Shown: positions 1 to 7,710 of the stretch, in pieces
How positions within the stretch are numbered: position 1 is the first letter of the stretch
Layout: the number at the start of each line of letters is the position of its first letter
Source of the DNA: Phenylobacterium sp.
GTDB taxonomy: Bacteria; Pseudomonadota; Alphaproteobacteria; Caulobacterales; Caulobacteraceae
Direction: 5' to 3'
Assembly (NCBI GenBank): GCA_019264505.1
Contig: JAHUZY010000413.1
Location: 1-7,793 of the forward strand
DNA: 7,793 nt
The notes under the pieces: model-generated
What the model was told of the DNA's origin: nothing
The model's input: the letters and a program-made list of their open reading frames with translations, nothing else
Database searches by the model: none
Position numbers and translations under genes: made by a program

Positions 1-58
1 GATCATCGAGGCGGAAATCGTAGAACAGCTGCGGCGGAGCGCTTTGCGTGCCCATCAT
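1..58 (-). mobile_element. 5' end of an IS transposase (IS1182/IS5-like), cut by window edge
   Basis: Read on the minus strand from an ATG at 58, the open frame starts MMGTQSAPPQLFYDFRLDD and runs off the window. This start (M-M-G-x-Q, then QLFY and a short acidic stretch) resembles the N-terminus of IS1182-type DDE transposases, which continue with a helix-turn-helix-like segment outside the window. There are in-frame ATGs at 64, 58 and 55. A GGGAGG just upstream (about 67-72) lies 8 nt from the ATG at 58 but only 2 nt from the one at 64, which favours 58. The terminal inverted repeat should lie somewhere in 65-263, but I could not identify it without the other end. Family assignment rests on about 19 residues and is tentative. 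Confidence 0.55.
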
Positions 59-221
59 CGCCATGGCCTCCCAAGCCAACAACGACAAGGGAATCACGCC
101 TCCAAGCGGCGATCAACAGCCGACTAAATCAACAACATCAGTCACAAGCGGACTCGACCGCTTCCCCCGTTACCCGACATGACCCGCACCTCGGGGTCGC
201 TCAGGAACAGGCTTTGTTGTA

Positions 222-242
222 AGCTGGCCGCGGCGGCCAGCT
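222..242. repeat. Perfect 9-bp inverted repeat upstream of the 264 ORF
   Basis: The arms agctggccg (222-230) and cggccagct (234-242) are exactly complementary and separated by 3 nt. The repeat ends 21 bp before the ATG at 264. No U-tract follows, so it does not look like a complete intrinsic terminator. It could be an operator, a 5' UTR hairpin, or part of the boundary of the IS at the left edge. Confidence 0.6.
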
Positions 243-263
243 CCACCCCAGAAAGATCAACCG

Positions 264-632
264 ATGTCGCGAACAAGCACAGTCGTCCGCTTCCCCAAAA
301 CAACTGCCCAAGCGGCGCGGCTTAAGAAGCTTTCTAGGCGTGACGAACCGATCGCAGTCACAATAAAATTGCTCTCCGATGTTGATCCATTTCGTGAACA
401 GCGAGCTTGGCGCATCCTATTCGGTCTCTACCAGGACTGCGCGTGCGTTCGCTGGTCGAAGGGGTTCAAGAAGACGCCCGGCGTACCTTTTTCCGGCAGA
501 ATGCGCCCTTCCCGCTTGCCTCTTTTCCTTCGCGAAGCGGTAGCATTCGTGGCTGAGGGGCGAGCGGAGATCTGGATCGAAAGCGAGAAGTTGCGCCCCC
601 AGCTGCAAAAGTTGATGGCGGTCGGAGCTTAA
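264..632 (+). CDS. Hypothetical protein, 122 aa
   Basis: I do not recognise a family. The protein is soluble and basic at the N-terminus (MSRTSTVVRFPKTT, then an RLKKLSRR patch). The middle is mixed alpha/beta with a Cys/Trp-containing segment (LYQDCACVRWSKGFKK, about residues 55-70), and the C-terminal third looks helical (REAVAFVAEGRAEIWIESEK). No membrane segment or signal peptide is seen. The ribosome binding site is weak: only a GAAAG-like stretch about 8 nt before the ATG. The gene stands alone between the IS fragment and the convergent HerA gene, with a hairpin at 222-242 just upstream. It may be a cargo gene or a leftover of the region disturbed by the IS. No overlapping ORF gives a more convincing protein, but coding status is moderate. 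Confidence 0.45.
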   Translation: MSRTSTVVRFPKTTAQAARLKKLSRRDEPIAVTIKLLSDVDPFREQRAWRILFGLYQDCACVRWSKGFKKTPGVPFSGRMRPSRLPLFLREAVAFVAEGRAEIWIESEKLRPQLQKLMAVGA

Positions 633-725
633 GCATGCACGACCATCTGAGGCACGGCGTCCGGAGCTGATTCTGGCTTAGATGCGCCACAAAGCGGACC
701 TTGGCACTCTCGCGGGATTAGACCG

Positions 726-765
726 GCTGTGCACCGCCACCGAGCGCTGTGCACCGCCACCGAGC
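726..765. repeat. Tandem duplication of a 20-bp unit
   Basis: Positions 726-745 and 746-765 are identical 20-mers (gctgtgcaccgccaccgagc), directly abutting. They lie in the 225-bp gap (633-857) between the small plus-strand ORF and the 3' end of the HerA gene. I see no convincing gene or terminator in that gap. A slippage duplication is the simplest origin, but two exact adjacent copies could also form a direct-repeat binding site. Confidence 0.85.
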
Positions 766-857
766 ATAGCTCGTCGGCAACGCGAGGACGTTCGCAAACC
801 GACCTGCCAACCCGCGACGCGGCGTGGCCGCGCGTCTGGGAGGCACGCAAAACGCCG

Positions 858-2867
858 CTACGCCAAAGGGTCGTCTTCATCCTGGTCGATCAGATCGGCG
901 GGCGCGGCGGTAAGTGAAATGCCGGCCTTCCTCCCCGCTTCGTGGAACCACAGATTCACGATTTTGGCATCGTCGCTGGCTGGTAGCGGACTGGCCCGGC
1001 GGACCTTGAAGGTAGTCGGCAGGTTGACCGAGTTTCCGAAAACTAGGGCATGCTGCTTGGGCAGCGTCGGCAGCCGGCGGAGCACGCCGTCCGAGATTGA
1101 CGGAGACATCTGCCTGATCTGAGACAGGTCATCCGGGTTCTGGATGCGGTGGACTACGAAGTTCGAGCACTGTGACAGGACGGTTTTAGACAGCTCGCTC
1201 GGACGCTGCGAAGCGACCATCAGGAAGAGGCCATACTTGCGGCCTTCCTTGGCAATCCGTTCAAACACCCGGCCCGCATCGAGCGCGTATCGCGACGGCG
1301 CAGCCGAGATGTACCGATGCGCCTCCTCAAGCACCAGGTGGACGGGAAATCGGTTGCGGGGGTCCGCATGCCGCAGCAGTCTAAAGACCATGCGTGCGAT
1401 AACTGCACTAACGAGTTCGACGACCTCGTCCTCGACGGCATTCATGTCGACAATGACGATCTGCGATGCTTTGACGTGGCAGTCCTGCTGGGCGCCAAGG
1501 CCGAGGAGGCGGCCCAGGAACGGTCCGGTGTCCTTCGCCGCACCCGTTGCTGAATGTCGAAGGAATGCGTAGTCCTGACGCTCGAGCAGGGCTTTGAACC
1601 GCGTGACCATTTGTGAGCAGTAGTCGCGGATTTGGCGATTGCCGTGCGCCTCCTCATAAAGCAAAGCTAAATCTATCGCGTCTCCTAGGGTTTCGAATTC
1701 AAAGGGGCTGTTCGTATAATCTGGCATCTTGAAGTCGACTACAGTGTGTCCGCCGCTGCCATCTTCTCCGACGAGATAGTCGAATGCATCCTCGATATTT
1801 TCCATTTTGCCGTAGCTGACAGCGATCTTGGCGCCGATTGTACTTGAGCTGATCTCTGCCGTGCGGAAACGCTGTAAAATCCCGAGGATCCTTGTTTCCT
1901 TCGCTCCTGGCGGGCTTTCGTCAGACAGGATTTGGGTGATGCACTTGGCGAGGATGTGATTGCGAATGTCGTTCAGCTGCTGATCGGCCGCACCGCCAAA
2001 CAGAGTTGCCAATCCCAGCGCCATTCGCAGGATCGGCACCTGCGTGCGCTCGCTCGCCTGAAGCAGAAGTTCCCACTCGGATAGATCTAGAAACCAGTGA
2101 GGGATGCGGAACCGGTTGGCCTCCGCGGTGCCATCGAGTATCAGCCTGTCGACACCGATCGCGCCGCCTTCGGGGAGCTCGCCAAACGCCTGGTGGTACT
2201 CGCCGTTTACGTCGAGGACGACGAACGTGGCTCCGCGGGCGTGATGCTCCTCGGGCTTTTCAAACAGCTCCTGTAGAATCGACGCAACGGTGCACGACTT
2301 GCCGCTGCCAGTGTTTCCCAGCACAGCCGCATGGCCGCCGAAGAATTCGTCAATCCGCACTTTGACCTGGTAGTCGTCGAATACGACTGATCGCCCGATC
2401 TCCAAAGTGCGAAGCCGCGTGGCCTCGGCGGGCACGCATTCGGTGCCATCAGGCCCCGTGGACTTCTCCGACGCTGGACTTGTGTCGAATATGCGGTCGA
2501 GCTCCTTGTCCAGAGCGTAGAGCACATCCGCGTAGAGCGAGGGGAAAACCGAAACGCCGAAGCGGAACCGACCCCCTTCCACGGGCAGCATGCCCACTGG
2601 CACGACGTCTAGGAACTTGGCCGAGCCTGCCTTGTCGATCTCGCCGCCATCGCCGGCGTCGCGCTCGCGGAGGCCGACGATCTCGGCGACGACGTACTCA
2701 GTCTGAGCCGGGATCATTACGAATGATCCGAGACGGGCGACATAATGTACGTCGTCGAAGCCCACGACGAAGAAGCTGTCAGTACCGCCGTGCATCTCGA
2801 CGACGAACTTGTCCGCTGCGACGGCGACGACAGATCCGATAGCACGGCGGCGATCGTCAGTCGTCAC
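858..2867 (-). CDS. herA: HerA-family ATPase of a SIR2-HerA type defence system
   Basis: This 669-aa protein of the HerA/FtsK P-loop superfamily appears complete. Residues 1-110 form an N-terminal beta-rich HAS-barrel-like domain. Walker A is GNTGSGKS at 184-191, followed by the family motif VVLDVNGEY at 216-224. A helical insertion covers about 255-430. Walker B with the catalytic glutamate is LVLEEAH at 511-517. The sensor/arginine-finger segment SQRPSEL is at 553-559, then LSQCSNF and HRIQNPDD (573-580). An acidic tail DQDEDDPLA follows. The GTG start at 2867 is supported by a GGAGG 5 nt upstream. The start lies 11 nt inside the end of the upstream SIR2 gene, so the two were translationally coupled. 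In characterised SIR2-HerA systems HerA forms a hexameric ring that binds SIR2 subunits and activates NAD+ depletion. Other HerA partners (NurA, DUF4297 nucleases) are less likely given the neighbour. The operon promoter would lie upstream of SIR2, where sequence is missing, so expression is doubtful. Confidence 0.93.
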   Translation of the reverse strand: MTTDDRRRAIGSVVAVAADKFVVEMHGGTDSFFVVGFDDVHYVARLGSFVMIPAQTEYVVAEIVGLRERDAGDGGEIDKAGSAKFLDVVPVGMLPVEGGRFRFGVSVFPSLYADVLYALDKELDRIFDTSPASEKSTGPDGTECVPAEATRLRTLEIGRSVVFDDYQVKVRIDEFFGGHAAVLGNTGSGKSCTVASILQELFEKPEEHHARGATFVVLDVNGEYHQAFGELPEGGAIGVDRLILDGTAEANRFRIPHWFLDLSEWELLLQASERTQVPILRMALGLATLFGGAADQQLNDIRNHILAKCITQILSDESPPGAKETRILGILQRFRTAEISSSTIGAKIAVSYGKMENIEDAFDYLVGEDGSGGHTVVDFKMPDYTNSPFEFETLGDAIDLALLYEEAHGNRQIRDYCSQMVTRFKALLERQDYAFLRHSATGAAKDTGPFLGRLLGLGAQQDCHVKASQIVIVDMNAVEDEVVELVSAVIARMVFRLLRHADPRNRFPVHLVLEEAHRYISAAPSRYALDAGRVFERIAKEGRKYGLFLMVASQRPSELSKTVLSQCSNFVVHRIQNPDDLSQIRQMSPSISDGVLRRLPTLPKQHALVFGNSVNLPTTFKVRRASPLPASDDAKIVNLWFHEAGRKAGISLTAAPADLIDQDEDDPLA

Positions 2868-3480
2868 CGCTTCCTCCGACGGTCGCTGCCGAGCCGGCCG
2901 CCATGGTCTGCATGACGAGTTTCACCGCATCATCAATGCGATCGTAAGGCCGTCGAGGAAGCAGGTGTTCCACGATGGTGCTGAAAAAATGGGCCGGCGC
3001 GCCGCCAGGAGGGCCTGAGCCCCCGATGATCCAAATGCGTGGATCGCTCAAGGCACGCAGCTTGTCGATGTCGCCCTCTGATTCTGGATCAGCGAAGACG
3101 ATTAGCCGGAAAGTGGGAATCGTCAGGGCCTGGTAGATAATGTTGTTCAGGTGTTCGTCGCCATAGGCGTAGCCCATCGTAATCAGCACGCTCTGCTCGC
3201 GCACGATCCGCGACTGGAACTCGCGAAACAGGTCCGAGTATGGAGAACCCAAGCTCGAATTCTGCTTCGCCGGCGTAGGAAAGATCATGATCTTGGACGG
3301 CGCGTCCTGTGGCCACGTCTCGCGAATGGGGAAGAGGCCGTGATCGTCCTCAGTCCAGCTGATCGACCCGTGCAGCTTGCAGAGGTACACGAAGCCGTCG
3401 ACCGCGGACCACTTTCGGTTCGAGATGTCGAGCTGCTCAGCCAGGGCGTAGCGGAAGGTCGCCTGAACGTCCTCCTGAAC
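2857..3480 (-). pseudogene. SIR2-family NADase, 5'-truncated
   Basis: About 207 codons remain open, from a broken 5' end near 3460-3480 to a TGA at 2857. The reading frame begins with FRYALAEQLDISNRKW, continues to FVYLCKLHGSISW with the presumed catalytic histidine at 3370-3372, and later shows GYAYGDEHLNNII (about 3136-3174), which is highly typical of the SIR2_2/SIR2-like C-terminal part. The tail GGSGDD overlaps the HerA start. Full-length SIR2 partners are roughly twice this size. What is missing is the N-terminal Rossmann half with the glycine-rich GAGxS-type NAD-binding loop and the catalytic asparagine. The gene meets an in-frame TAA at 3481-3483 when read backwards past the break. 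A GTG at 3390 could start a 177-aa product, but it would begin inside the catalytic motif and is not a natural start. The fragment should not hydrolyse NAD+. Confidence 0.9.
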
Positions 3481-3482
3481 TT
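3455..3482. other. Junction joining two beheaded divergent genes
   Basis: To the left the minus strand encodes SIR2 sequence; to the right the plus strand encodes STAND NTPase sequence. Neither gene's 5' half is present. The last clearly SIR2-like residues (FRYALAE) end at about 3456. The first clearly NTPase-like residues (RLNVLLNLVREL) begin at about 3460. The breakpoint is therefore within a few bases to two dozen bases of 3458. A short direct repeat ctgaac occurs at 3463-3468 and 3475-3480, inside the interval. No target-site duplication or IS end is visible. Confidence 0.75.
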
Positions 3483-6400
3483 AGTTCGCGAGCTTGGCCG
3501 AACTCCCAATGTCCACATCGTGCTCTCTGCACGGACCTTCGAGTTCAATCACGACGTACGACTCCGCGCCGTAGAGGCAGAGCCGGTCACTCTACAATTG
3601 CCTGCATGGCAGGAGGTGGCCGCAGAGTTGTCGAAGGCTGGCGTCAACGCCGATACCTGGCCGGAAAGCGCTCGCGAGTTGGTGCGCAATCCGCAGGCCT
3701 TGAAGACTTTCCTGAGCTTCGCGAGCCCGCAAGAACAGCAGCCCTTCGCCAAATATCAGGCGATGTTGGAGCAGCTGTGGCGCGACAAGGTCGCCGCCGC
3801 GCCAACCGCTACAGAGATGTCCAGCCTAGCCACCGACATGGCCGGGATCATGGCTGAGGAGGAGTCGCTGTGGCTCGCTGCGTCTCGCTTCGACGCGCGC
3901 CTTGGAACGCTCCGCGACCTTGAGGCGACCGATTTGGTGGTGCGGTCTGACAATGGCCTAGCCGTCGCGTTTAGCCACCAGACTGTCTTTGAGTACGTGC
4001 TCGCGCGGAGCTTCGTCGCCGGCGCTGGCCGATTGTCGACCTACGTGCTGGAGCGTCAAAATTCCCTCTTCGTACGGGCGAAGCTCTGGTCGGCGCTTCG
4101 CTATCTGCGCGATACCGAGATCAACACCTACGAGCGCGAACTGCGGGAAATCTGGGACGCACAGGGCCTCCGGCGTCATCTGCGGCTTCTGCTGATCGAG
4201 TTCCTCGGTGAGCAACCGGACCCCATTCCGTGGGAAGTACTCGCGTTCGAACAGGTGATCAACTCGCCCGATTTTCGGTTGAACGCGTTGAAGGCAATTG
4301 TCGGCAGTGCTGCGTGGTTCGACAATTTCGCACGGACGGCGATCCCGGCTGCCATGGCCGGCAGCGATTCGGAGATCAAGCAAGCGATCCGCATCCTCAT
4401 TGCCGCTTGGAAACACGCACCGCAGGAGGTCATCCGGCTTCTCAACGACCAATGGCTTCAAGACGCTGAGCGCGACTACGCGACCTGGGCAGTGCTCGAT
4501 GGACGGCCAACCTGGGATGAGGAGACTCTCGCCATGGTGCGCACAGTGCTGGCCAGAACCGCGATTGGCACCTGGGAGGTCGACTACACTGCGTCATCCA
4601 TTGCGGTCGAACAGCCCGAAATCGCCTTCCAGCTCATAAGAGCAAAGCTCGATTATCTTCTCAGCCAGGTGAAAGACCCTCCCCCCACCGATCCTTACCC
4701 AAGCGACGGGACGGAGGAGGAGAAGATGCTCTGGGCATTGAAGGATGCACCAGGCAAACCAATCGAGAAGCTATTCGAGGCGTCCGAATGGAACAGTCTG
4801 CCAGCCATGGCGGAGGCGGAGCCTAGGAAGTTCATGGAGGGCCTTTGGCCCTGGTACGACGACGCATTGAAGGAGCTTCAGCGACGGCTGACCGACAACA
4901 GCGTCGACCATCTTTATCCTGGCCAATACTCACTGCGCCTTGATGTGGGCGACGACGCCGGCGACCGGATCGGGCGAGACGAACCGTTGCTCAGCAGCCT
5001 TGTGGAGGCCGTTGAATCCGTCGCGCGAAACGAGCCTGACTATTTCGCAGTTTGGGCCCAGGCACAGGGCGGCTTCGAACTGATGGCCGTCCAGCGGCTC
5101 ATCGCGCAGGGGATGGCATCTGCTCCGGAAACATACGCGGCGAGGGCGCTGGCATGGCTCTTTGAGGACCCCAGGCGGCTACAGCTTGGCAATTCCAGCG
5201 CCACCCGTCAGACCACCAGCTTCCTTGTGCGGAGCGTCGCCCCATTTTGGAGTGACGACGAGATCGCCGAGTTCGAGAAGAGGTTGGGCGCGTTCAGGCC
5301 GCCGGTACCGTCTCACCTGACGACGCCTTCACAGCGACGTCTCTTCTCCAACCTAATCCGGTCCACGCGTGCGCACCTCCTTTCTCAGGTTCCCGAAGAT
5401 CGACTGAGCCAAGCGGCGCGAGAGTTGATTCGCACAGAGACGCGGGCACTGGGGGAATTGGACCACGGCATTCGGCACTATGGCCCGGGGCTCATCGGCT
5501 CGCCCATGGAAGCTGGCTCAATGGGCAAGGCGAAGGACCGAGAAATCCTCAAGATTCTCGATGAGGTCCCAGACGATACCGAGTGGGATCACCCGCGCAG
5601 CTGGATGCGAGGAGGCAATATTCAGCTTTCGCGCGCGTTCGCGGAGTTCGCAAAAGCTGATCCCGAAAGAGCGCTTCGTTTGATGGAGCAATTCGAACCT
5701 GGAAAGCAGGAACGTGCAGCCGGCTACGCACTGGATTCGATTTCCGAGAACGCGGGATATGATGACGCACTACAGGCCGCTCTAATCGATCTTCACGATC
5801 GGGGCTTCGGCGCCGATGAGTATCGCGGCTCGGCCGCGCATGCGATCACCAAGATCGCGCAGCGTGGCTCGGTAACCGAGGACGTCATCGAGATCTTGAT
5901 TGGATGGCTCACCGTTGCCGTCGAACCCGAGAAGCCGGAAGAGGGCCACACTGAGGACCCGGCGGACCAGACAGAGGAGCGAAAGCAGGCACGCCAGCAG
6001 AGCATCCTGTGGGGCCTGCACGGCGGAACCATCCTGCCGGGCGGCAACTACCCGATCCTAGCGGCACTCATTTCCATCCTTCTGAAGGGCGAGGCTGGCC
6101 GCGATAGGCTGATTGGCATCTTCACCGACCACCTTGCTCGCGAACGCGATCCGAAGGTGTGGAAAGCTCTGCTTTTGCGGCTCAGCAATTCCGGAGGCGC
6201 TACCCCTGACGTTGTCTCAACCTTCATTCGCGCCCTCTTTGACAAGTTCCCGACCCTCCTTGAGAGCCGAGAAGCCATCATATTCCTAGCGTACGCTCAG
6301 CGCTGGGATAAGGCGCTGGTCTACGACCTCATTCTGCCTTGGGATGCCTCCGAAAACCCGCTGCTGCATCAGGCTCAGGGCGAACTTGTCGGGCTCATTG

Positions 6401-7047
6401 CTCTCGTCAACGGCACCCCACCTTGGACAGACCTGCTTGCTCGTCTCGAGGCGGACGGTTCCGAGGAGGCGAAGATCGGGCTGGCCCATGCCGCGGCGAA
6501 CTTGTGGCGTGAGTCCAAATATCACAAGGCAGCTGGCGAGCTGCTGACGAGGCTGATGATGGGTGCGTCCCGCGACCGCGTCTCCGCGATCACAGACGTA
6601 TTCCGCCTTACGGACGAGCTGCGCCCTGATCCCACAACGCTTGCGTTCATGAAGGGCCTTGCCGACCCCAACGTTGATCTCCGCGGGGTGCCTTCTACCT
6701 TCGTCGTTGAGCGTCTTCAGAGTCTGCTCCCGCATGCTGCTAGCGACGTCGGCGCGATTGCACAGAAGCTCGTGGACTCGTGGAAAGCTGATCTGGGCGA
6801 TACGCGGACGTCGGCCTCCATGTCCGCTCCCGAACTTACAGACTTGGCGCTAACGCTGCACCGGCTTGGAGGAACATCAAGGGAGGTGGGCGTCTCGATC
6901 TTCGAAGCGCTGATAGACTTCGATGCCTACGGTGCCAGGGAAACTCTGGCGGAAATCGACGGACGGTTCGGCGTAGCTGACATCTCTGCAGCTCGGCAGC
7001 GAATGGCCCGGCGTCGCGCACGGCGACCAATTCGCCGCGCGGTCTAG
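3460..7047 (+). pseudogene. Large STAND/NACHT-like NTPase, 5'-truncated
   Basis: About 1195 codons remain, ending at TAG 7045-7047. The fragment starts inside the NTPase domain. LLNLVRELGRTPNVHIVLSART (about 3472-3537) looks like the strand before and including sensor 1. A helical lid domain follows (AWQEVAAELSKAGVN, with LVRNPQALKTFL). Next comes a winged-helix segment with FSHQTVFEYVLAR at 3970-4008, a motif common in STAND proteins. From about 4030 to the end the protein is a long run of amphipathic helices resembling HEAT/ARM-type repeats, with an acidic linker near 5925-5995 and a very basic C-terminus (RMARRRARRPIRR). Walker A, Walker B and any N-terminal effector domain are absent. The open frame extends back to a GTG at 3151, but that part is antisense to SIR2 and is not real protein. 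The repeats are free of stops and frameshifts, so the break is probably recent. STAND NTPases with helical sensors include Avs phage-protein receptors. Whether this one is a defence protein is inference. Confidence 0.75.
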
Positions 7048-7205
7048 AGGCCTTTCACGATCAGCTCTGGGATGGTTGTGGCTCGCTTGCTTGAACGGCG
7101 GGCGAGGGCTTTAACCTGGTCAGCCTCGCCGCGGGGGCGATCACCTTCGAAGCGGAAGGCCTCGAAGTCGAGCGCGTCGGTGAGACCTTCGCCTCCCGGT
7201 GACAG
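7044..7205 (-). other. Open stretch in frame behind the antitoxin-like stop; possible gene remnant
   Basis: After the TAG at 7206-7208, the same minus-strand frame stays open for about 53 codons to a TAG at 7044-7046, overlapping the end of the convergent NTPase gene. It reads with protein-like composition (LTDALDFEAFRFEGD, later QVKALARRSSKRATTIPEL). There is no start codon with a ribosome site in front of it. It could be the severed C-terminus of a longer protein or a chance opening in GC-rich DNA. It does not resemble a ParE/RelE toxin. Confidence 0.3.
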
Positions 7206-7382
7206 CTACCGCCTCTGGTCAAGCCACGGACGCGGTGCCGGGCCTGGTCCGCCTGGTTCTGTCCAGCGGTCCAGCCAATCGGAGACCTCCGCATGGGTCG
7301 CGAACCGCCCTGCCTCGAGGTCGGCGTCGGCTTGGCGGATCACGTCGTCGAGCGAACCGGAGTTGAGCTGCGGTCGGTCCAT
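7206..7382 (-). CDS. Small antitoxin-like protein, 58 aa
   Basis: The ORF starts at ATG 7382, preceded by AGGAG with a spacer of 7 nt, and ends at TAG 7206-7208. The central segment LDDVIRQADADLEAGRFATHAEVSDWLDRW resembles the C-terminal part of ParD-like and other type II antitoxins (pattern ADAD-x-x-x-GR-x-x-x-x-x-EV-x-x-WL). The tail is proline-rich and less typical. It lies 46 bp behind the XRE regulator gene on the same strand and probably shares its transcript. A partner toxin of the ParE/RelE type would be expected next, but nothing recognisable follows. It may be an orphan or a truncated antitoxin, and the small size keeps the call tentative. Confidence 0.6.
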   Translation of the reverse strand: MDRPQLNSGSLDDVIRQADADLEAGRFATHAEVSDWLDRWTEPGGPGPAPRPWLDQRR

Positions 7383-7428
7383 GAAGCTTCTCCTACCCCT
7401 CCGCAGCGGACCGCTACGTGTTGGCTAT

Positions 7429-7680
7429 CTAGCGCAAAGTGACCCATTGCGCATGGACACTCGCGATAAGCGCGAGTGGATCCACTTCGAGCGCCTCGGC
7501 AATCTCGAACACCTCGATCAGGTCAATCCTTCGCTCTCCGCGCTCAAGCTTTGAGACGTAGGATTGTGGCTTGGCGAGCCGGCGAGAGAGGTCGGTTTGC
7601 GTCACCCCTCGTGAACGGCGGGCATGCGCAAGCGCCTCGCGGAGAGCCCTGTATTGCTCTGTGATCGGGCTTCCCGCCAT
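7429..7680 (-). CDS. XRE-family helix-turn-helix regulator, 83 aa
   Basis: This is a compact Cro/C1-type DNA-binding protein. Residues about 10-65 form the five-helix domain, with the helix-turn-helix in VTQTDLSRRLAKPQSYVSKLERGERR and the following IDLIEVFEIAEALEVDPLAL that closes the fold. No C-terminal effector domain is present, so it is a minimal regulator like those that control toxin-antitoxin, restriction-modification or defence operons. The ATG at 7680 is the only usable start before an in-frame stop at 7735-7737. No clear Shine-Dalgarno precedes it, so translation may be weak or the message nearly leaderless. A hairpin at 7685-7710 sits directly upstream and is a plausible autoregulatory operator. 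It is followed on the same strand by the antitoxin-like ORF at 7206-7382. Confidence 0.88.
   Translation of the reverse strand: MAGSPITEQYRALREALAHARRSRGVTQTDLSRRLAKPQSYVSKLERGERRIDLIEVFEIAEALEVDPLALIASVHAQWVTLR
7458..7478. repeat. Perfect 8-bp inverted repeat inside the regulator gene
   Basis: Arms cactcgcg (7458-7465) and cgcgagtg (7471-7478) flank a 5-nt loop near the 3' end of the XRE gene. It falls in codons for the LIASVH segment. It could form a hairpin in the message or be chance in GC-rich coding DNA. Confidence 0.5.
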
Positions 7681-7684
7681 TTGG

Positions 7685-7710
7685 ACCGGCGCTGTTGAGG
7701 TGGCGCCGGT
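7685..7710. promoter_or_regulatory. Inverted repeat, candidate operator of the XRE gene
   Basis: Arms accggcgc (7685-7692) and gcgccggt (7703-7710) are perfectly complementary with a 10-nt spacer. A G-T (7684/7711) and a G-C pair (7683/7712) extend the stem. It ends 4 bp before the XRE start codon, a usual place for an operator bound by a small XRE dimer. No U-run follows on either strand, so a terminator for the ORF ending at 7757 is less likely. Confidence 0.5.

Noticed and set aside
629..880. Minus-strand 83-codon ORF in the gap after HerA
   Set aside because: It includes the 20-bp tandem duplication, has no ribosome site and shows no recognisable motif.
682..1122. Plus-strand 146-codon ORF
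   Set aside because: It runs antisense over the conserved C-terminus of HerA and has the low-complexity Arg/Ser/Pro composition of a GC-rich shadow frame.
3151..3459. N-terminal 103 residues of the long plus-strand ORF starting at GTG 3151
   Set aside because: It is the antisense of clearly conserved SIR2 coding sequence, and the GTG has no ribosome binding site.
3460..7047. A P-loop inside the NTPase fragment
   Set aside because: I looked for a GxxxxGK[ST] pattern in this frame and found none; the nucleotide-binding part is upstream of the break.
7072..7554. Plus-strand 160-codon ORF near the right end
   Set aside because: It is antisense to the XRE regulator and the antitoxin-like ORF, both of which have better protein features.
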